From JADGHX01 sp035760965 (GTDB lineage: Bacteria > Pseudomonadota > Gammaproteobacteria > Steroidobacterales > Steroidobacteraceae): 58,586 bases of DNA. This document shows positions 34,184-42,599 of the stretch, piece by piece. The translations under genes were made by a program, and so were the position numbers. Location of the stretch: contig DASTRY010000026.1 of NCBI GenBank assembly GCA_035760965.1, positions 1-58,586 on the forward strand. Direction: 5' to 3'. Position 1 is the first letter of the stretch. Every line of letters starts with the position of its first letter. The notes under the pieces are model-generated. The model did not search any database and was not told the DNA's origin. It saw only the letters and a list, made by a program, of their open reading frames with translations.

Positions 34184-36298
34184 ATGAAGAGGCACATCAC
34201 TGCAACCTCGCTCGTCGCGGTAGCGCTCTTGGCAGCGGGATGCGGAGGCGGCAGCGACAGCATTGGACCGACGAACACCGCCAGCGGCAACGGCAATCCG
34301 ACGGGTGCGACACCCCCGGCGCAAAATCAGCCGACGACGGCGCTCTTCCAGCCGCTGCAGGGACTGCTCCCCTATCCGACGGACATCTACTTCTCGGGGT
34401 CCACGGACGGCACGCTGAACATCCAGCCGACGAACGCATTGATGCCGCTGCAGTCCGGCGTGAATGCGCTCGATGGGTTCTCGACGAACGCAGTCATTCG
34501 CACGCGTTTCGCGAGCCCGTTGAATCCGGCATCGCTCACCGCTTCGAGCGTGCGCATCCTTCGCTTGGAGCTCGACAACGCGACGAAAGCTCCGAAGCCC
34601 GGCACCGCGATCGTGCCGCTCGTATTCGGAACGGACTTCAGCGCCGGACTTGCCACTGACACCGGCGTGGGTAACACGATCCTGGAGATCCGCCCGCTCA
34701 AACCGCTGATGCCGAGCTCGGGCACGACGAACGTCGGCTACCTCGTGATCTTGACGAACGCGATCACCACGGCGACGGGTCAAGCCACGACACCGGACGA
34801 GGACTACGCTGCATTCAAGGCTGCACTGCCGACTTGCGCTGGCGTCGCGGCCGCGCTCACGCCGCTATGTCAACTCACGGGCGCGCATCTGCAGATCGCA
34901 CAGGCTGTTGGTGTAAATCCCGCGAGCGTAGTGCTCACGTTCAGCTTCACCACGCAGGGCACTCGCGACACGATGAACGCGCTGGCGAATCCGGCGGTCA
35001 CGACGCCGCAGCCGATTGCTGTGCAGAACACGCACATCAACACCGCAGCCGTCGTGAAGACACTGCCGGGCCACGCGGACATCTACGTCGGCACGTTCAC
35101 GATCCCGTACTACCTCTCACGGCCCACGCAGACGAACCCGCAGGCGCCGCTCAATCAGCCGTGGCAAGGCAACCCCTCGCCGCTCGATCCGACGAGTCGA
35201 TTTCTCACGCGCTTCAATCCGCTTCCTGTCGCGACCGAAACCCTTCAGATTCCGATCTTCATCACCGTGCCCAATGCGGCTTCGACGGGCGGTGGCGTGA
35301 AGCCCGCGGGCGGCTGGCCGGTGATCATCTTCCAGCACGGCCTGACGCGTGATCGCGTCGACGCCGTCGCCATCGCCGATAGCGCGGCGGATTTCGGCAA
35401 CTACGTCGTCGTGTCGATCGATCTGCCGTTGCACGGCATTCCGGGGCCGACGGCAGCCGACGGCGCGTTCTATCAGCCCGGGCACGAACGTACGTTCGAT
35501 CTCGACTTCGTGAACAACGCGACCCTCGCCAGCGGCCCAGACGGAAACATCGATCCGTCCGGGACGCATTTCGTCAACGTGCCGGCACCGATCGTGACGC
35601 GTGACAACCTGCGCCAGGCCGCCGTCGATCTGCTCGCGCTCGCGCGCTCGCTGCCGAACCTCGATCTCGATGGCGACGGCACGGCGGACATCAACCCTAC
35701 GCGCATTCACTACATCGGCCATTCGCTCGGCGGCATCGTCGGCGGCGTGTTCCTCGGCAGCGCCGGTGCGGCGGAGGTGCGCACGGGCGAGCTCGCCAAT
35801 GCGGGCGGCGGCATCGTGCAGACGATCTTCGACTCGCCCGCGTTCGGACCGCGCATCAAGCAGGGGCTTGCAGCGCAGGGCATCCTCGAGGGCTCGACGA
35901 TCTACGCACAATTCATTCGCGACGCGCAGACGATCGTGGATGCGGGCGATCCGGTGAACTACATCGCGTCTGCAGCGTCCCTGCGGCCGCTCTTGCTGCT
36001 GCAGGTCGTCGGCGGAGGCACGCTGCCGGACGGCAGCTCATCGCCGCCGGATCAGGTCGTCGTGAACAGCGCGACGCAGCGCTTGATCGATGCCGCCGGC
36101 ATTCCGCGCGTGTTCGCGGCCGGTGCGAATCCGGGGCCGCTCGGTTACGTGAATTTCATTTTCGGGAACCATGGCTCGATCATCGACCCCACGGCGAGCC
36201 TCGCCGTGACGGCCGAGATGCAGGGCGAATCGATCGGCTTTGCGAGCAGCTTGGGCACCGTCATTCCCATCACGAATACCGCCGTGGTTCAGCAGTGA
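34184..36298 (+). CDS. Lipase-like alpha/beta-hydrolase lipoprotein (Pla-1/cef, VolA-like)
   Basis: The 704-residue protein is a lipoprotein (LLAAGC, Cys18). Its N-terminal half resembles the bacterial virulence-factor lipase N-terminal domain (TALFQPLQGLLPYPTDIYFSG near residue 48; ALDGFSTNAVIRTRF near 96). The hydrolase part has VIIFQHGLTRDR near residue 385 and the nucleophile motif YIGHSLGGIVGGVF near 510. This is the layout of the extracellular Pla-1/cef and VolA lipases, which are surface-exposed and release fatty acids from phospholipids. ATG at 34184 gives a clean lipoprotein signal. No partner gene is adjacent. Confidence 0.85.
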   Translation: MKRHITATSLVAVALLAAGCGGGSDSIGPTNTASGNGNPTGATPPAQNQPTTALFQPLQGLLPYPTDIYFSGSTDGTLNIQPTNALMPLQSGVNALDGFSTNAVIRTRFASPLNPASLTASSVRILRLELDNATKAPKPGTAIVPLVFGTDFSAGLATDTGVGNTILEIRPLKPLMPSSGTTNVGYLVILTNAITTATGQATTPDEDYAAFKAALPTCAGVAAALTPLCQLTGAHLQIAQAVGVNPASVVLTFSFTTQGTRDTMNALANPAVTTPQPIAVQNTHINTAAVVKTLPGHADIYVGTFTIPYYLSRPTQTNPQAPLNQPWQGNPSPLDPTSRFLTRFNPLPVATETLQIPIFITVPNAASTGGGVKPAGGWPVIIFQHGLTRDRVDAVAIADSAADFGNYVVVSIDLPLHGIPGPTAADGAFYQPGHERTFDLDFVNNATLASGPDGNIDPSGTHFVNVPAPIVTRDNLRQAAVDLLALARSLPNLDLDGDGTADINPTRIHYIGHSLGGIVGGVFLGSAGAAEVRTGELANAGGGIVQTIFDSPAFGPRIKQGLAAQGILEGSTIYAQFIRDAQTIVDAGDPVNYIASAASLRPLLLLQVVGGGTLPDGSSSPPDQVVVNSATQRLIDAAGIPRVFAAGANPGPLGYVNFIFGNHGSIIDPTASLAVTAEMQGESIGFASSLGTVIPITNTAVVQQ

Positions 36299-36329
36299 GC
36301 GCGTGACGGACGGGTGCGGACGTAAACAG

Positions 36330-36354
36330 GCGGCGCGCGGCTGCCGCGCGCCGC
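36330..36354 (+). terminator. 25-base GC palindrome after the lipase gene
   Basis: GCGGCGCGCGGC-T-GCCGCGCGCCGC is a perfect inverted repeat 32 bases after the lipase stop and 18 bases before ftsY. A TAGAAT box (36355-36360) begins right after it and may be the ftsY -10 element. No T tract follows. Confidence 0.5.
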
Positions 36355-36372
36355 TAGAATACGCGCCGAACC

Positions 36373-37371
36373 ATGTTCGGACGCAAACCCAAGCCCGGCG
36401 AGGAGCAGGAGAAGCAAGGCTTCTTCACGCGGCTGCGCGCGCGGCTCAATCGCGGCGATTCCTTTCTCACGCGCGACATCACGGAGCTGTTCCGCGGGCG
36501 GAAGATCGATGCGGAGGCGCTCGAAGAGCTCGAAACGCGGCTGCTCACGGCCGACGCCGGTGTCGAGGCGACGCAATTCATCCTCGACGACCTGCAGAAG
36601 CGCGTGGCCCGCAAGGAGCTGGCGGACGTCGACGCGCTCATCGTCGCGCTGCGCAGCTCGGTGGCCGAGATCCTCGCGCCGTGCGCCAAGCCGCTCATCA
36701 TCGACGAGACGAAGCGTCCCTTCGTGATTCTCGTCGTCGGCGTGAACGGCTCGGGCAAGACGACCACGATCGGCAAGCTCGCGCGCAAGCTTCGCGAGGA
36801 CGGCCTGAGCGTGATGCTGGCCGCGGGCGACACGTTCCGCGCGGCGGCCATCGAGCAGCTCGATGTGTGGGCGAAGCGCTCCGGCGCGGCGTTCGCAGCT
36901 CAGCAGGCGGGAGCCGATCCGGGAGCCGTGGTGTTCGATGCGCTTCAGTCCGCTCGCGCGCAGAAAATCGACGTGCTGCTCGCAGATACCGCCGGCCGTC
37001 TGCACAGTCAGTCGCACCTGATGGAAGAGCTCAAGAAGGTCAAACGCGTGCTGCAGCGTGTGGACCCCACGGCGCCTCACGAGGTGCTGCTGGTGCTCGA
37101 CGCGAATCAGGGTCAGAACGCGCTCTCGCAGGCCGTGCAATTCAATGACGCGGTCGGTGTGACCGGCCTCGTGCTGACCAAGCTCGACGGCACGGCAAAG
37201 GGCGGCATCGTGCTCGCCATCGCGCGCAAGCTCGGCATTCCGATTCGCTTCATCGGCGTGGGCGAGCAGCCGGAGGACTTCGGCGAGTTCGACGCGCAGG
37301 CGTTCGCGAGCGCACTGGTCGAAGGCGCCGGCGCCGCGCCCGCCGGTCAGGACAAGGCGCAGAGCCGATGA
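36373..37371 (+). CDS. ftsY: Signal recognition particle receptor FtsY
   Basis: The 332-residue protein has a short charged N-terminus, an N domain (about 20-105) and a GTPase G domain with VVGVNGSGKTTTIGKLA near residue 120, AAGDTFRAAAIEQL near 152, LADTAGRLHSQSHLMEEL near 203, VLTKLDGTAKGG near 268 and FIGVGEQPEDF near 298. It docks ribosome-SRP complexes at the inner membrane. The long acidic A domain of E. coli FtsY is nearly absent. Its stop overlaps the ftsE start as ATGA. Confidence 0.97.
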   Translation: MFGRKPKPGEEQEKQGFFTRLRARLNRGDSFLTRDITELFRGRKIDAEALEELETRLLTADAGVEATQFILDDLQKRVARKELADVDALIVALRSSVAEILAPCAKPLIIDETKRPFVILVVGVNGSGKTTTIGKLARKLREDGLSVMLAAGDTFRAAAIEQLDVWAKRSGAAFAAQQAGADPGAVVFDALQSARAQKIDVLLADTAGRLHSQSHLMEELKKVKRVLQRVDPTAPHEVLLVLDANQGQNALSQAVQFNDAVGVTGLVLTKLDGTAKGGIVLAIARKLGIPIRFIGVGEQPEDFGEFDAQAFASALVEGAGAAPAGQDKAQSR

Positions 37372-38060
37372 TCGTCTTCGACCGGGTCGCGAAGCGCTAC
37401 CCGAACGGTCGCGAGGCGCTCGCCGGCGTCAGCCTGCGAGTCCATCCGGGCGAGATGGTGTTTCTCACGGGCAAGTCCGGTGCGGGCAAGAGCACCGTGC
37501 TGAAGCTCATCGCGTTGCTCGAGCGCCCGACGCGCGGCGCCGTCATCGTGAACGGGAAGAACACGAACGCCCTGCGTGCGTGGCAAATCCCACGCTTTCG
37601 CCGGCAGATCGGCGTCGTCTTCCAGGATCACAAGCTGCTCGCGGATCGCCCGGTTTACGACAACGTCGCGCTGCCGCTCGTCGTGGCCGACACGCCGCTA
37701 CGGGAAATCGACAAGCGCGTGCGCGCAGCGCTCGACCAGGTCGGTCTGCTCGGCAAGGAGCGCATGTCGCCTCTCGAGCTCTCCGTCGGTGAGCAGCAGC
37801 GCGTGGGCATCGCGCGCGCCGTCGTGAGCAAGCCGCCTCTGCTCATCGCGGACGAGCCGACCGGCAATCTCGATCACGACTTGGCGCTCGAAGTGATGAA
37901 GTTGTTCAAGCGCTTTCAAGAAGTGGGCGTGACCGTGGTGGTCGCCACGCATGATCTCGAGCTCGTGCGCCAGTTCGGCCAGCGCGAGATCACCCTCGAG
38001 AACGGACACGTGCACGGGGGCGCGGCGGACGACCTGCCGAGCGTGGTTGCGCAACGATGA
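37368..38060 (+). CDS. ftsE: Cell division ATP-binding protein FtsE
   Basis: The 230-residue ABC ATPase has Walker A LTGKSGAGKSTVLKL near residue 33, Q-loop VVFQDHKLL near 85, signature ELSVGEQQRVGIARA near 138 and Walker B LLIADEPTGNLD near 158. The signature serine-valine-glycine-glutamate differs slightly from the usual LSGGEQ. With FtsX it controls peptidoglycan amidases at division. It overlaps both neighbours by 4 bases. Confidence 0.97.
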   Translation: MIVFDRVAKRYPNGREALAGVSLRVHPGEMVFLTGKSGAGKSTVLKLIALLERPTRGAVIVNGKNTNALRAWQIPRFRRQIGVVFQDHKLLADRPVYDNVALPLVVADTPLREIDKRVRAALDQVGLLGKERMSPLELSVGEQQRVGIARAVVSKPPLLIADEPTGNLDHDLALEVMKLFKRFQEVGVTVVVATHDLELVRQFGQREITLENGHVHGGAADDLPSVVAQR

Positions 38061-38980
38061 GCCTCGGATCTTACGGCGTGCGTCACCTCCAGGCGTTTTT
38101 CGGCGCGCTCGGTCGGCTGGCGCGCAGTCCGCTCGCGAGCTTTCTCACCTTGCTGGTCGTGGCCGTGGCGCTCGCTCTGCCCATGGGCCTGAAGCTTTTC
38201 GTCAGCAATGCGCGGATCGCCACGGGCGACTTCAAGGATGCGGTCGATCTCTCCGTGTACCTGAAGACGGACGTCGCGCTCGCGAAGGCCCAGCAGCTCG
38301 CCGCCAATGCGAAGGCGCGGCACGGGGTGGCCGACGTGACGCTCATTCCCGCCGACCAGGCGCTCGCGGAGTTTCGGACGTACTCCGGATTCGGCGCGGC
38401 GCTCGAGGTGCTCGAGAAGAACCCGTTGCCGCACGTGCTGCACGTGCATCCCTCGCCCGACGCCAGCTCGACGGCGGACATCGAAACGCTGCGCCAGTAC
38501 TTCAAAGCCTGGCCGGAAGTCGAGCTCGTACAGATCGATTCCGAGTGGGTGATGCGGTTCAACGCGATCCTCGACGTGATGCGCAAGGTGCTGACGATTG
38601 CCGCCACCCTGCTCGGGCTCGGCGTCGTCGCGGTCATCGGCAATACGATCCGGCTCGAGATCCTGAACCGCCGCGCAGAGATCGAGGTGACGAAGCTCGT
38701 CGGCGGCTCGGACGGGTTCGTGCGGAGGCCGTTTCTGTACACCGGCCTGTTCTATGGTCTGGGCGGTGCGCTCCTTGCTTGGGCCATCATCATGGTCACG
38801 GTGCTGGTGCTCGAGCAGCCCGTCGCGACGCTGGCCCAGCTGTACGGAAGCCAGTATTCGCTCTCGGGTCCGGCACCGGACGATGTGGGTTTGCTGCTCG
38901 GAAGCGGTGCCTTCCTCGGACTCGTGGGTGCCTGGATCTCCGCGACGCGCCACCTGAGCCGTATCGAGCCGCGGGCTTAG
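38057..38980 (+). CDS. ftsX: Cell division membrane protein FtsX
   Basis: The 307-residue protein has one N-terminal membrane segment (PLASFLTLLVVAVALALPMGLKLF), a periplasmic domain (about 55-170, VDLSVYLKTDVALAKA) and three further membrane segments from about residue 180, with the conserved RLEILNRRAEIEVTKLVGGSDGFVRRPFLY segment starting near 200. It relays FtsE ATPase activity to amidase activators. The ftsYEX-rpoH order is typical of gammaproteobacteria. Confidence 0.96.
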   Translation: MSLGSYGVRHLQAFFGALGRLARSPLASFLTLLVVAVALALPMGLKLFVSNARIATGDFKDAVDLSVYLKTDVALAKAQQLAANAKARHGVADVTLIPADQALAEFRTYSGFGAALEVLEKNPLPHVLHVHPSPDASSTADIETLRQYFKAWPEVELVQIDSEWVMRFNAILDVMRKVLTIAATLLGLGVVAVIGNTIRLEILNRRAEIEVTKLVGGSDGFVRRPFLYTGLFYGLGGALLAWAIIMVTVLVLEQPVATLAQLYGSQYSLSGPAPDDVGLLLGSGAFLGLVGAWISATRHLSRIEPRA

Positions 38981-39180
38981 CCGTACGCCCGCCAAAGCTC
39001 GCGAGGGCGAGCGCCGAGGAGTTGAAAGTGCATGCCTACGGCCCCACAGACGGGGCCAAAGCCCGGCCCTCGCCCGACGACTCTCCTCCGATGGGGAGAG
39101 GGCACGCCCCCTCTCCAGCACTACGATGGAGAAAATCAAGCCTTTCCGGGCACTTAGCCGGTCCGGGCCGTTCTCGATAA

Positions 39181-39210
39181 TTGAACTGTCGGGTGCCTTA
39201 GCACTCTAAT
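39181..39210 (+). promoter_or_regulatory. rpoH promoter (sigma-70 or sigma-E reading)
   Basis: TTGAAC (39181-39186) and TCTAAT (39205-39210) are 18 bases apart and fit sigma-70. The same stretch also reads GAACTG (39183-39188), 16 bases, TCTAA (39205-39209), close to the sigma-E consensus. The -10 box lies inside the CIRCE element, so repressor binding would block it. Confidence 0.6.
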
Positions 39211-39224
39211 CGCGCGAGTGCTAA
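39198..39224. promoter_or_regulatory. CIRCE operator (HrcA binding site) of rpoH
   Basis: TTAGCACTC (39198-39206), nine bases, GAGTGCTAA (39216-39224): a perfect match to the classical CIRCE consensus. It overlaps the promoter -10 and ends 62 bases before the rpoH start. HrcA is the known CIRCE repressor, normally acting on groESL and dnaK; hrcA itself is not in this window. Confidence 0.93.
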
Positions 39225-39286
39225 CATCCCGACCCACACGCGGGCCTGCTGGCGCAGGCCCACACCGCAAGGAGACCGATCAAGCG

Positions 39287-40168
39287 ATGACTACAGCTAC
39301 GGCAGTGGTGATGCGCAATTCCGACCTGGCGCTGGCCGGCCCCGGCCCGCTGGGCAGCCTCGACGCCTATCTCGAACGTGTGAGCCGCATTCCCGTGCTC
39401 TCGCGGGAGGAGGAGCATGCGCTCGCTGTCCGTTTCCGTCGCGACAACGATCTCGAAGCGGCCCGCCAGCTCGTGCTCGCTCACCTGCGCTTCGTCGTGC
39501 ACATCGCACGCGGGTACGGTGGGTACGGCCTGCCGGTCGGCGACCTGATCCAGGAAGGCAATGTCGGCCTGATGAAGGCCGTCAAACGGTTCGACCCGAG
39601 CTTGAACGTACGGCTCGTCTCGTTCGCCGTTCACTGGATTCGCGCCGAGATTCACGAGTACGTGCTGCGCAACTGGCGCCTGGTGAAGATCGCCACCACC
39701 AAGGCCCAGCGGAAGCTGTTCTTCAACCTCCGCCGCATGAAGAAGAACCTGTCGTGGCTCACGGCCGATGAGACGAAGGCCGTGGCGCGCGACCTCGGTG
39801 TCTCGACCGCGGAGGTGACGGAGATGGAGCAGCGCCTGGCGGCGCGCGACATGTCCTTCGACCCGACGCCGGAGTCGGACGACGAGGAGGTCTACAGTCC
39901 TGCCGCGTACCTGCCGGCACCGGATTCGGATCCGGCCGAGAGCGTGGAGGCGGACGAGTGGGAGAGCGATTCCGCGGACCGCCTGCAGACCGCGATGGCG
40001 CGGCTCGACGACCGCAGCCGCGACATCCTGCAGCGCCGCTGGATGACCGAGGAGAAGGCGACGCTGCACGAGCTCGCCGACAAGTACGGCGTCTCGGCGG
40101 AGCGCATCCGGCAGATCGAGTCGAATGCGCTCGGCAAGCTGCGCGGCTTGATGGCGCCGGCGACCTGA
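39287..40168 (+). CDS. rpoH: RNA polymerase sigma-32 factor
   Basis: The 293-residue protein has sigma regions 1.2 (LDAYLERVSRIPVLSREEE), 2 (LRFVVHIARGYGGYGLPVGDLIQEGNVGLMKAVKRFDP begins near residue 63), the RpoH box with RKLFFNLRRMKK near 142, and region 4 (LHELADKYGVSAERIRQIE near 263). It directs RNA polymerase to heat-shock promoters. An earlier in-frame start would lie inside the CIRCE element, so the ATG at 39287 is chosen. Repression by HrcA, and possibly sigma-E input, is suggested by the upstream elements. Confidence 0.96.
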   Translation: MTTATAVVMRNSDLALAGPGPLGSLDAYLERVSRIPVLSREEEHALAVRFRRDNDLEAARQLVLAHLRFVVHIARGYGGYGLPVGDLIQEGNVGLMKAVKRFDPSLNVRLVSFAVHWIRAEIHEYVLRNWRLVKIATTKAQRKLFFNLRRMKKNLSWLTADETKAVARDLGVSTAEVTEMEQRLAARDMSFDPTPESDDEEVYSPAAYLPAPDSDPAESVEADEWESDSADRLQTAMARLDDRSRDILQRRWMTEEKATLHELADKYGVSAERIRQIESNALGKLRGLMAPAT

Positions 40169-40205
40169 CCTGGCGCACCGACGCCCATCATCGGAGTGTC
40201 ACTGA

Positions 40206-40242
40206 AGAGCCCGTCGCAACCGCGACGGGCTCTTTTCTTTTC
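40206..40242 (+). terminator. Rho-independent terminator of rpoH
   Basis: AGAGCCCGTCGC-AACC-GCGACGGGCTCT is a 12-bp perfect stem followed by TTTCTTTTCC, 38 bases after the rpoH stop. Confidence 0.93.
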
Positions 40243-40247
40243 CGCGA

Positions 40248-40931
40248 TCAGGACGCCGTAATCGGCTCGAGGCTCAATTCGACGCGGCGATTCGCCTGAC
40301 GACCTTCCGGCGTCGCATTCGACGCAATCGGATGCGTTTCGCCCGCGCCCACCGTGATCACTCGCTGCGGGTTCACGCCGTGACTCTCGAGGTACTGCGC
40401 GACGGACTGCGCGCGACGCTCGGAGAGCGCCTGGTTGTACTGTTCCGATCCCGTGTTGTCGGTGTGACCGGCGACTTCGAGGATCGTCTTGTCGTACTCC
40501 TTCAGTACGAGGGCAACGGAGTTCAGCACGTTGTAGAAGCTCGCATTCAGGTCGGCGCTGTCCGTTTTGAACGTGATGTTGCCCGGCATGTTGAGCGTGA
40601 TGGTGTTGCCGTTCCGGGTAACGCTGACGCCGGTGCCCTGTAGCTGCGCGCGCAGCTTCGCCTCCTGCCGGTCCATGTACTGTCCGACCGCGGCGCCCGC
40701 GAGGGCTCCCACGCCGGCCGCGATCAGCGCATTCTTGCGATGTGCGCGAGCGTCGGGGCCCGTGAGAATGCCGGCGACCGCGCCGATGGCGGCGCCGATC
40801 CCGGCGCCCTTCGCAGTGTTGCTCACCTTGCGATTGCCGGTGTAGGCGTCGTTCGTGTAGCAGCCGGACACCACGACGGACGCGGCCAACGCCGCGAGCA
40901 AGGCCTTGATCGAATGCGATTTCAGTTTCAT
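40248..40931 (-). CDS. OmpA family lipoprotein with glycine-zipper domain
   Basis: The 227-residue protein is a lipoprotein (VVVSGC, near residue 24). It has a glycine-zipper membrane hairpin (GAGIGAAIGAVAGILTG near 43; AGVGALAGAAVGQYMD near 76) and a C-terminal OmpA peptidoglycan-binding domain (LEVAGHTDNTGSEQYNQALS near 155, ending in a RQANRRVEL segment). This is the YiaD-like type that ties the outer membrane to the cell wall. ATG at 40931 is used, with an alternative at 40943. Dedicated sortase systems often include an OmpA protein (pdsO), but this gene is 3 kb from the sortase and looks like the general type. Confidence 0.88.
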   Translation of the reverse strand: MKLKSHSIKALLAALAASVVVSGCYTNDAYTGNRKVSNTAKGAGIGAAIGAVAGILTGPDARAHRKNALIAAGVGALAGAAVGQYMDRQEAKLRAQLQGTGVSVTRNGNTITLNMPGNITFKTDSADLNASFYNVLNSVALVLKEYDKTILEVAGHTDNTGSEQYNQALSERRAQSVAQYLESHGVNPQRVITVGAGETHPIASNATPEGRQANRRVELSLEPITAS

Positions 40932-41088
40932 AGCAACTCTCATGAGAAGCCCTTCTTGGACCCTTGCGGGGCGATAGCAACTAGTGTGCGTGAGCCAGAC
41001 CTGAGCATCGAGCGGAGGGCTGTGGCCTTGCCCCGCACGTGCACGGCGGCGTAGCTTTGCCCGAAACTGCGCTGCAAAGGAAGAGGCC

Positions 41089-41556
41089 ATGCGAAGCGTA
41101 GCGGATTGGTTCGGTGAATACGGCGCAAGCCATGCGCATCCTACGAACAAGCTGCTGCACTGGATTTGCGTGCCGCTCATCGTCCTGTCGCTGATGGGAC
41201 TGCTCTGGTCGATTCCAATGCCCCCGGCCCTCGCGGCGCGCTCGGTCTGGTTGAATTGGGCGACTCTCGCGGCGCTTCTCGCGTGCCTCTACTACCTCGC
41301 GCTCTCGGCGCGGCTCGCGCTCGGCATTGCGCTCGGATTCGTCGTGCTCTTCGCCGTGTTGAACGCGCTTGCGTCGCTCCCCTGGCCGCTCTGGGCCACC
41401 TCGCTCGTGATCTTCATGGTGGCCTGGATCGGTCAATTCATCGGCCACGCGATCGAAGGCAAGCGCCCTTCGTTCTTCAAGGATGTGCAGTTTCTGATGA
41501 TCGGGCCGCTATGGCTGCTCGGTTCCTTGTATCGACGCCTCGGAATTGCGTATTGA
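41089..41556 (+). CDS. Mpo1-like (DUF962) membrane protein
   Basis: The 155-residue protein has the DUF962 pattern: WFGEYGASHAHPTNKLLHWICVP at the start and WIGQFIGHAIEGKRPSFFKD near residue 115, with four membrane segments between and after. Yeast Mpo1, in the same family, is an iron-dependent dioxygenase that shortens 2-hydroxy fatty acids; the histidines needed (HPTN, GHAIEG) are present. Whether the bacterial protein has that activity is not known. It is followed one base later by a quinone oxidoreductase gene. Confidence 0.85.
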   Translation: MRSVADWFGEYGASHAHPTNKLLHWICVPLIVLSLMGLLWSIPMPPALAARSVWLNWATLAALLACLYYLALSARLALGIALGFVVLFAVLNALASLPWPLWATSLVIFMVAWIGQFIGHAIEGKRPSFFKDVQFLMIGPLWLLGSLYRRLGIAY

Positions 41557-41557
41557 C

Positions 41558-42553
41558 ATGCGTGCAATGGTGATTCGCGAGCACGGCTCGCCCGATGTGC
41601 TGCAGCTCGAAGACCGGCCGCTGCCGGAGCTGCGCGAGACCGACGTGCTCGTCGAAGTGCACGCGACCTCGGTAAATCCCGTCGATACGAAAGTGCGGCA
41701 GCGGAGCAGCAGCGGCCGCGAGTATCCGATCACGCTCGGCTACGACGTCAGCGGCGTCGTCGTGAAATGCGGCCCGCGCGCGACGCAATGGAAACCGGGT
41801 GACGAGATCTTCGCGGCGCCGAATCTGTTCCGCAACGGCGCGAACGCGGAGTACGTGGCGATCGACGCACGCAGCGCGGCGCGCAAGCCTGCCAACGTCG
41901 ATCACGCCACGGCGGCCGTGCTGCCGCTCGTGAGTCAGACCGCTTGGGAAGCGCTGCATCTGCGCGCCCGCATTCATCCCGGGCACACCGTTCTCGTTCA
42001 CGCGGGCGCAGGCGGGGTCGGACACATCGCCGTGCAACTCGCGAAGCTGCACGGCTGCCGCGTGATCACGACGGCCGGGCGTCCGGAGTCGATCGCGTTC
42101 TGTCGCGACGCGCTGCATGCGGATGAAGTCATCGACTATCGGAGCACGAACGTCGTCGAGCGCGTGAAGGAGCTGACCGACGGCAAAGGCGTGCCGGTGA
42201 CGTTCGACACCGTGGGTGGCGAGGTGTTTCTGCAGAGCCTCGATGCCACGGCAGTGAACGGTCAGGTCGTCACGATCCTCGGCGCCAGCTCGAGCACCGC
42301 GGATCGCGGGCAGCTCCTGCTGTACCGGAACATCACGGTTCACTACGAGTTCATGGGGATCCCGACCGCCTACGAGATCGAGCCGGAGCGGCCCGGTCAG
42401 ATTCTCGCGGGCATCGCCCGCCTCGTCGAAGCGGGGCTGCTGCGCCCGCACGTCTCGCATCGCTTTCCCCTGGAGCGGGTCGCGGACGGTCACCGCCAAG
42501 TCGAGACGAGCCGCACGATCGGCAAGGTGGCCATCCTCGTGAAGGCGGCTTAG
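41558..42553 (+). CDS. Zinc-independent quinone oxidoreductase-like MDR protein
   Basis: The 331-residue medium-chain reductase has the N-terminal GroES-like fold (VHATSVNPVDTKVRQ near residue 35, LGYDVSGVV near 62), the NADPH motif VLVHAGAGGVGHIAVQLAK near 145, and no zinc-binding cysteines, as in the quinone oxidoreductase branch. It probably reduces quinones or enones with NADPH. It starts one base after the Mpo1-like stop and is followed closely by gcdH, suggesting one transcript. Confidence 0.9.
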   Translation: MRAMVIREHGSPDVLQLEDRPLPELRETDVLVEVHATSVNPVDTKVRQRSSSGREYPITLGYDVSGVVVKCGPRATQWKPGDEIFAAPNLFRNGANAEYVAIDARSAARKPANVDHATAAVLPLVSQTAWEALHLRARIHPGHTVLVHAGAGGVGHIAVQLAKLHGCRVITTAGRPESIAFCRDALHADEVIDYRSTNVVERVKELTDGKGVPVTFDTVGGEVFLQSLDATAVNGQVVTILGASSSTADRGQLLLYRNITVHYEFMGIPTAYEIEPERPGQILAGIARLVEAGLLRPHVSHRFPLERVADGHRQVETSRTIGKVAILVKAA

Positions 42554-42599
42554 GTATCATCCCGGTCCCCTTTTGCAGGCTCTGGCGAGGATCACTTTC

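Larger units (their letters stand above)
38981..39286 (+). other. 306-base ftsX-rpoH spacer with hairpins and rpoH control elements
   Basis: No gene is seen. Three GC hairpins lie in the first part: GGCCCC-N6-GGGGCC (39040-39057), GGAGAGGG-N6-CCCTCTCC (39095-39116), and a wide GGGCGAG/CTCGCCC pair (about 39004 to 39075). They may end the ftsX transcript or form a REP-like element. The last 110 bases hold the rpoH promoter and CIRCE. Confidence 0.6.

Noticed and set aside
40248..40931. PdsO, the OmpA protein often seen with dedicated sortase systems
   Set aside because: The gene is 3 kb away behind unrelated metabolic genes and has the general YiaD-like glycine-zipper layout. A family search would decide.
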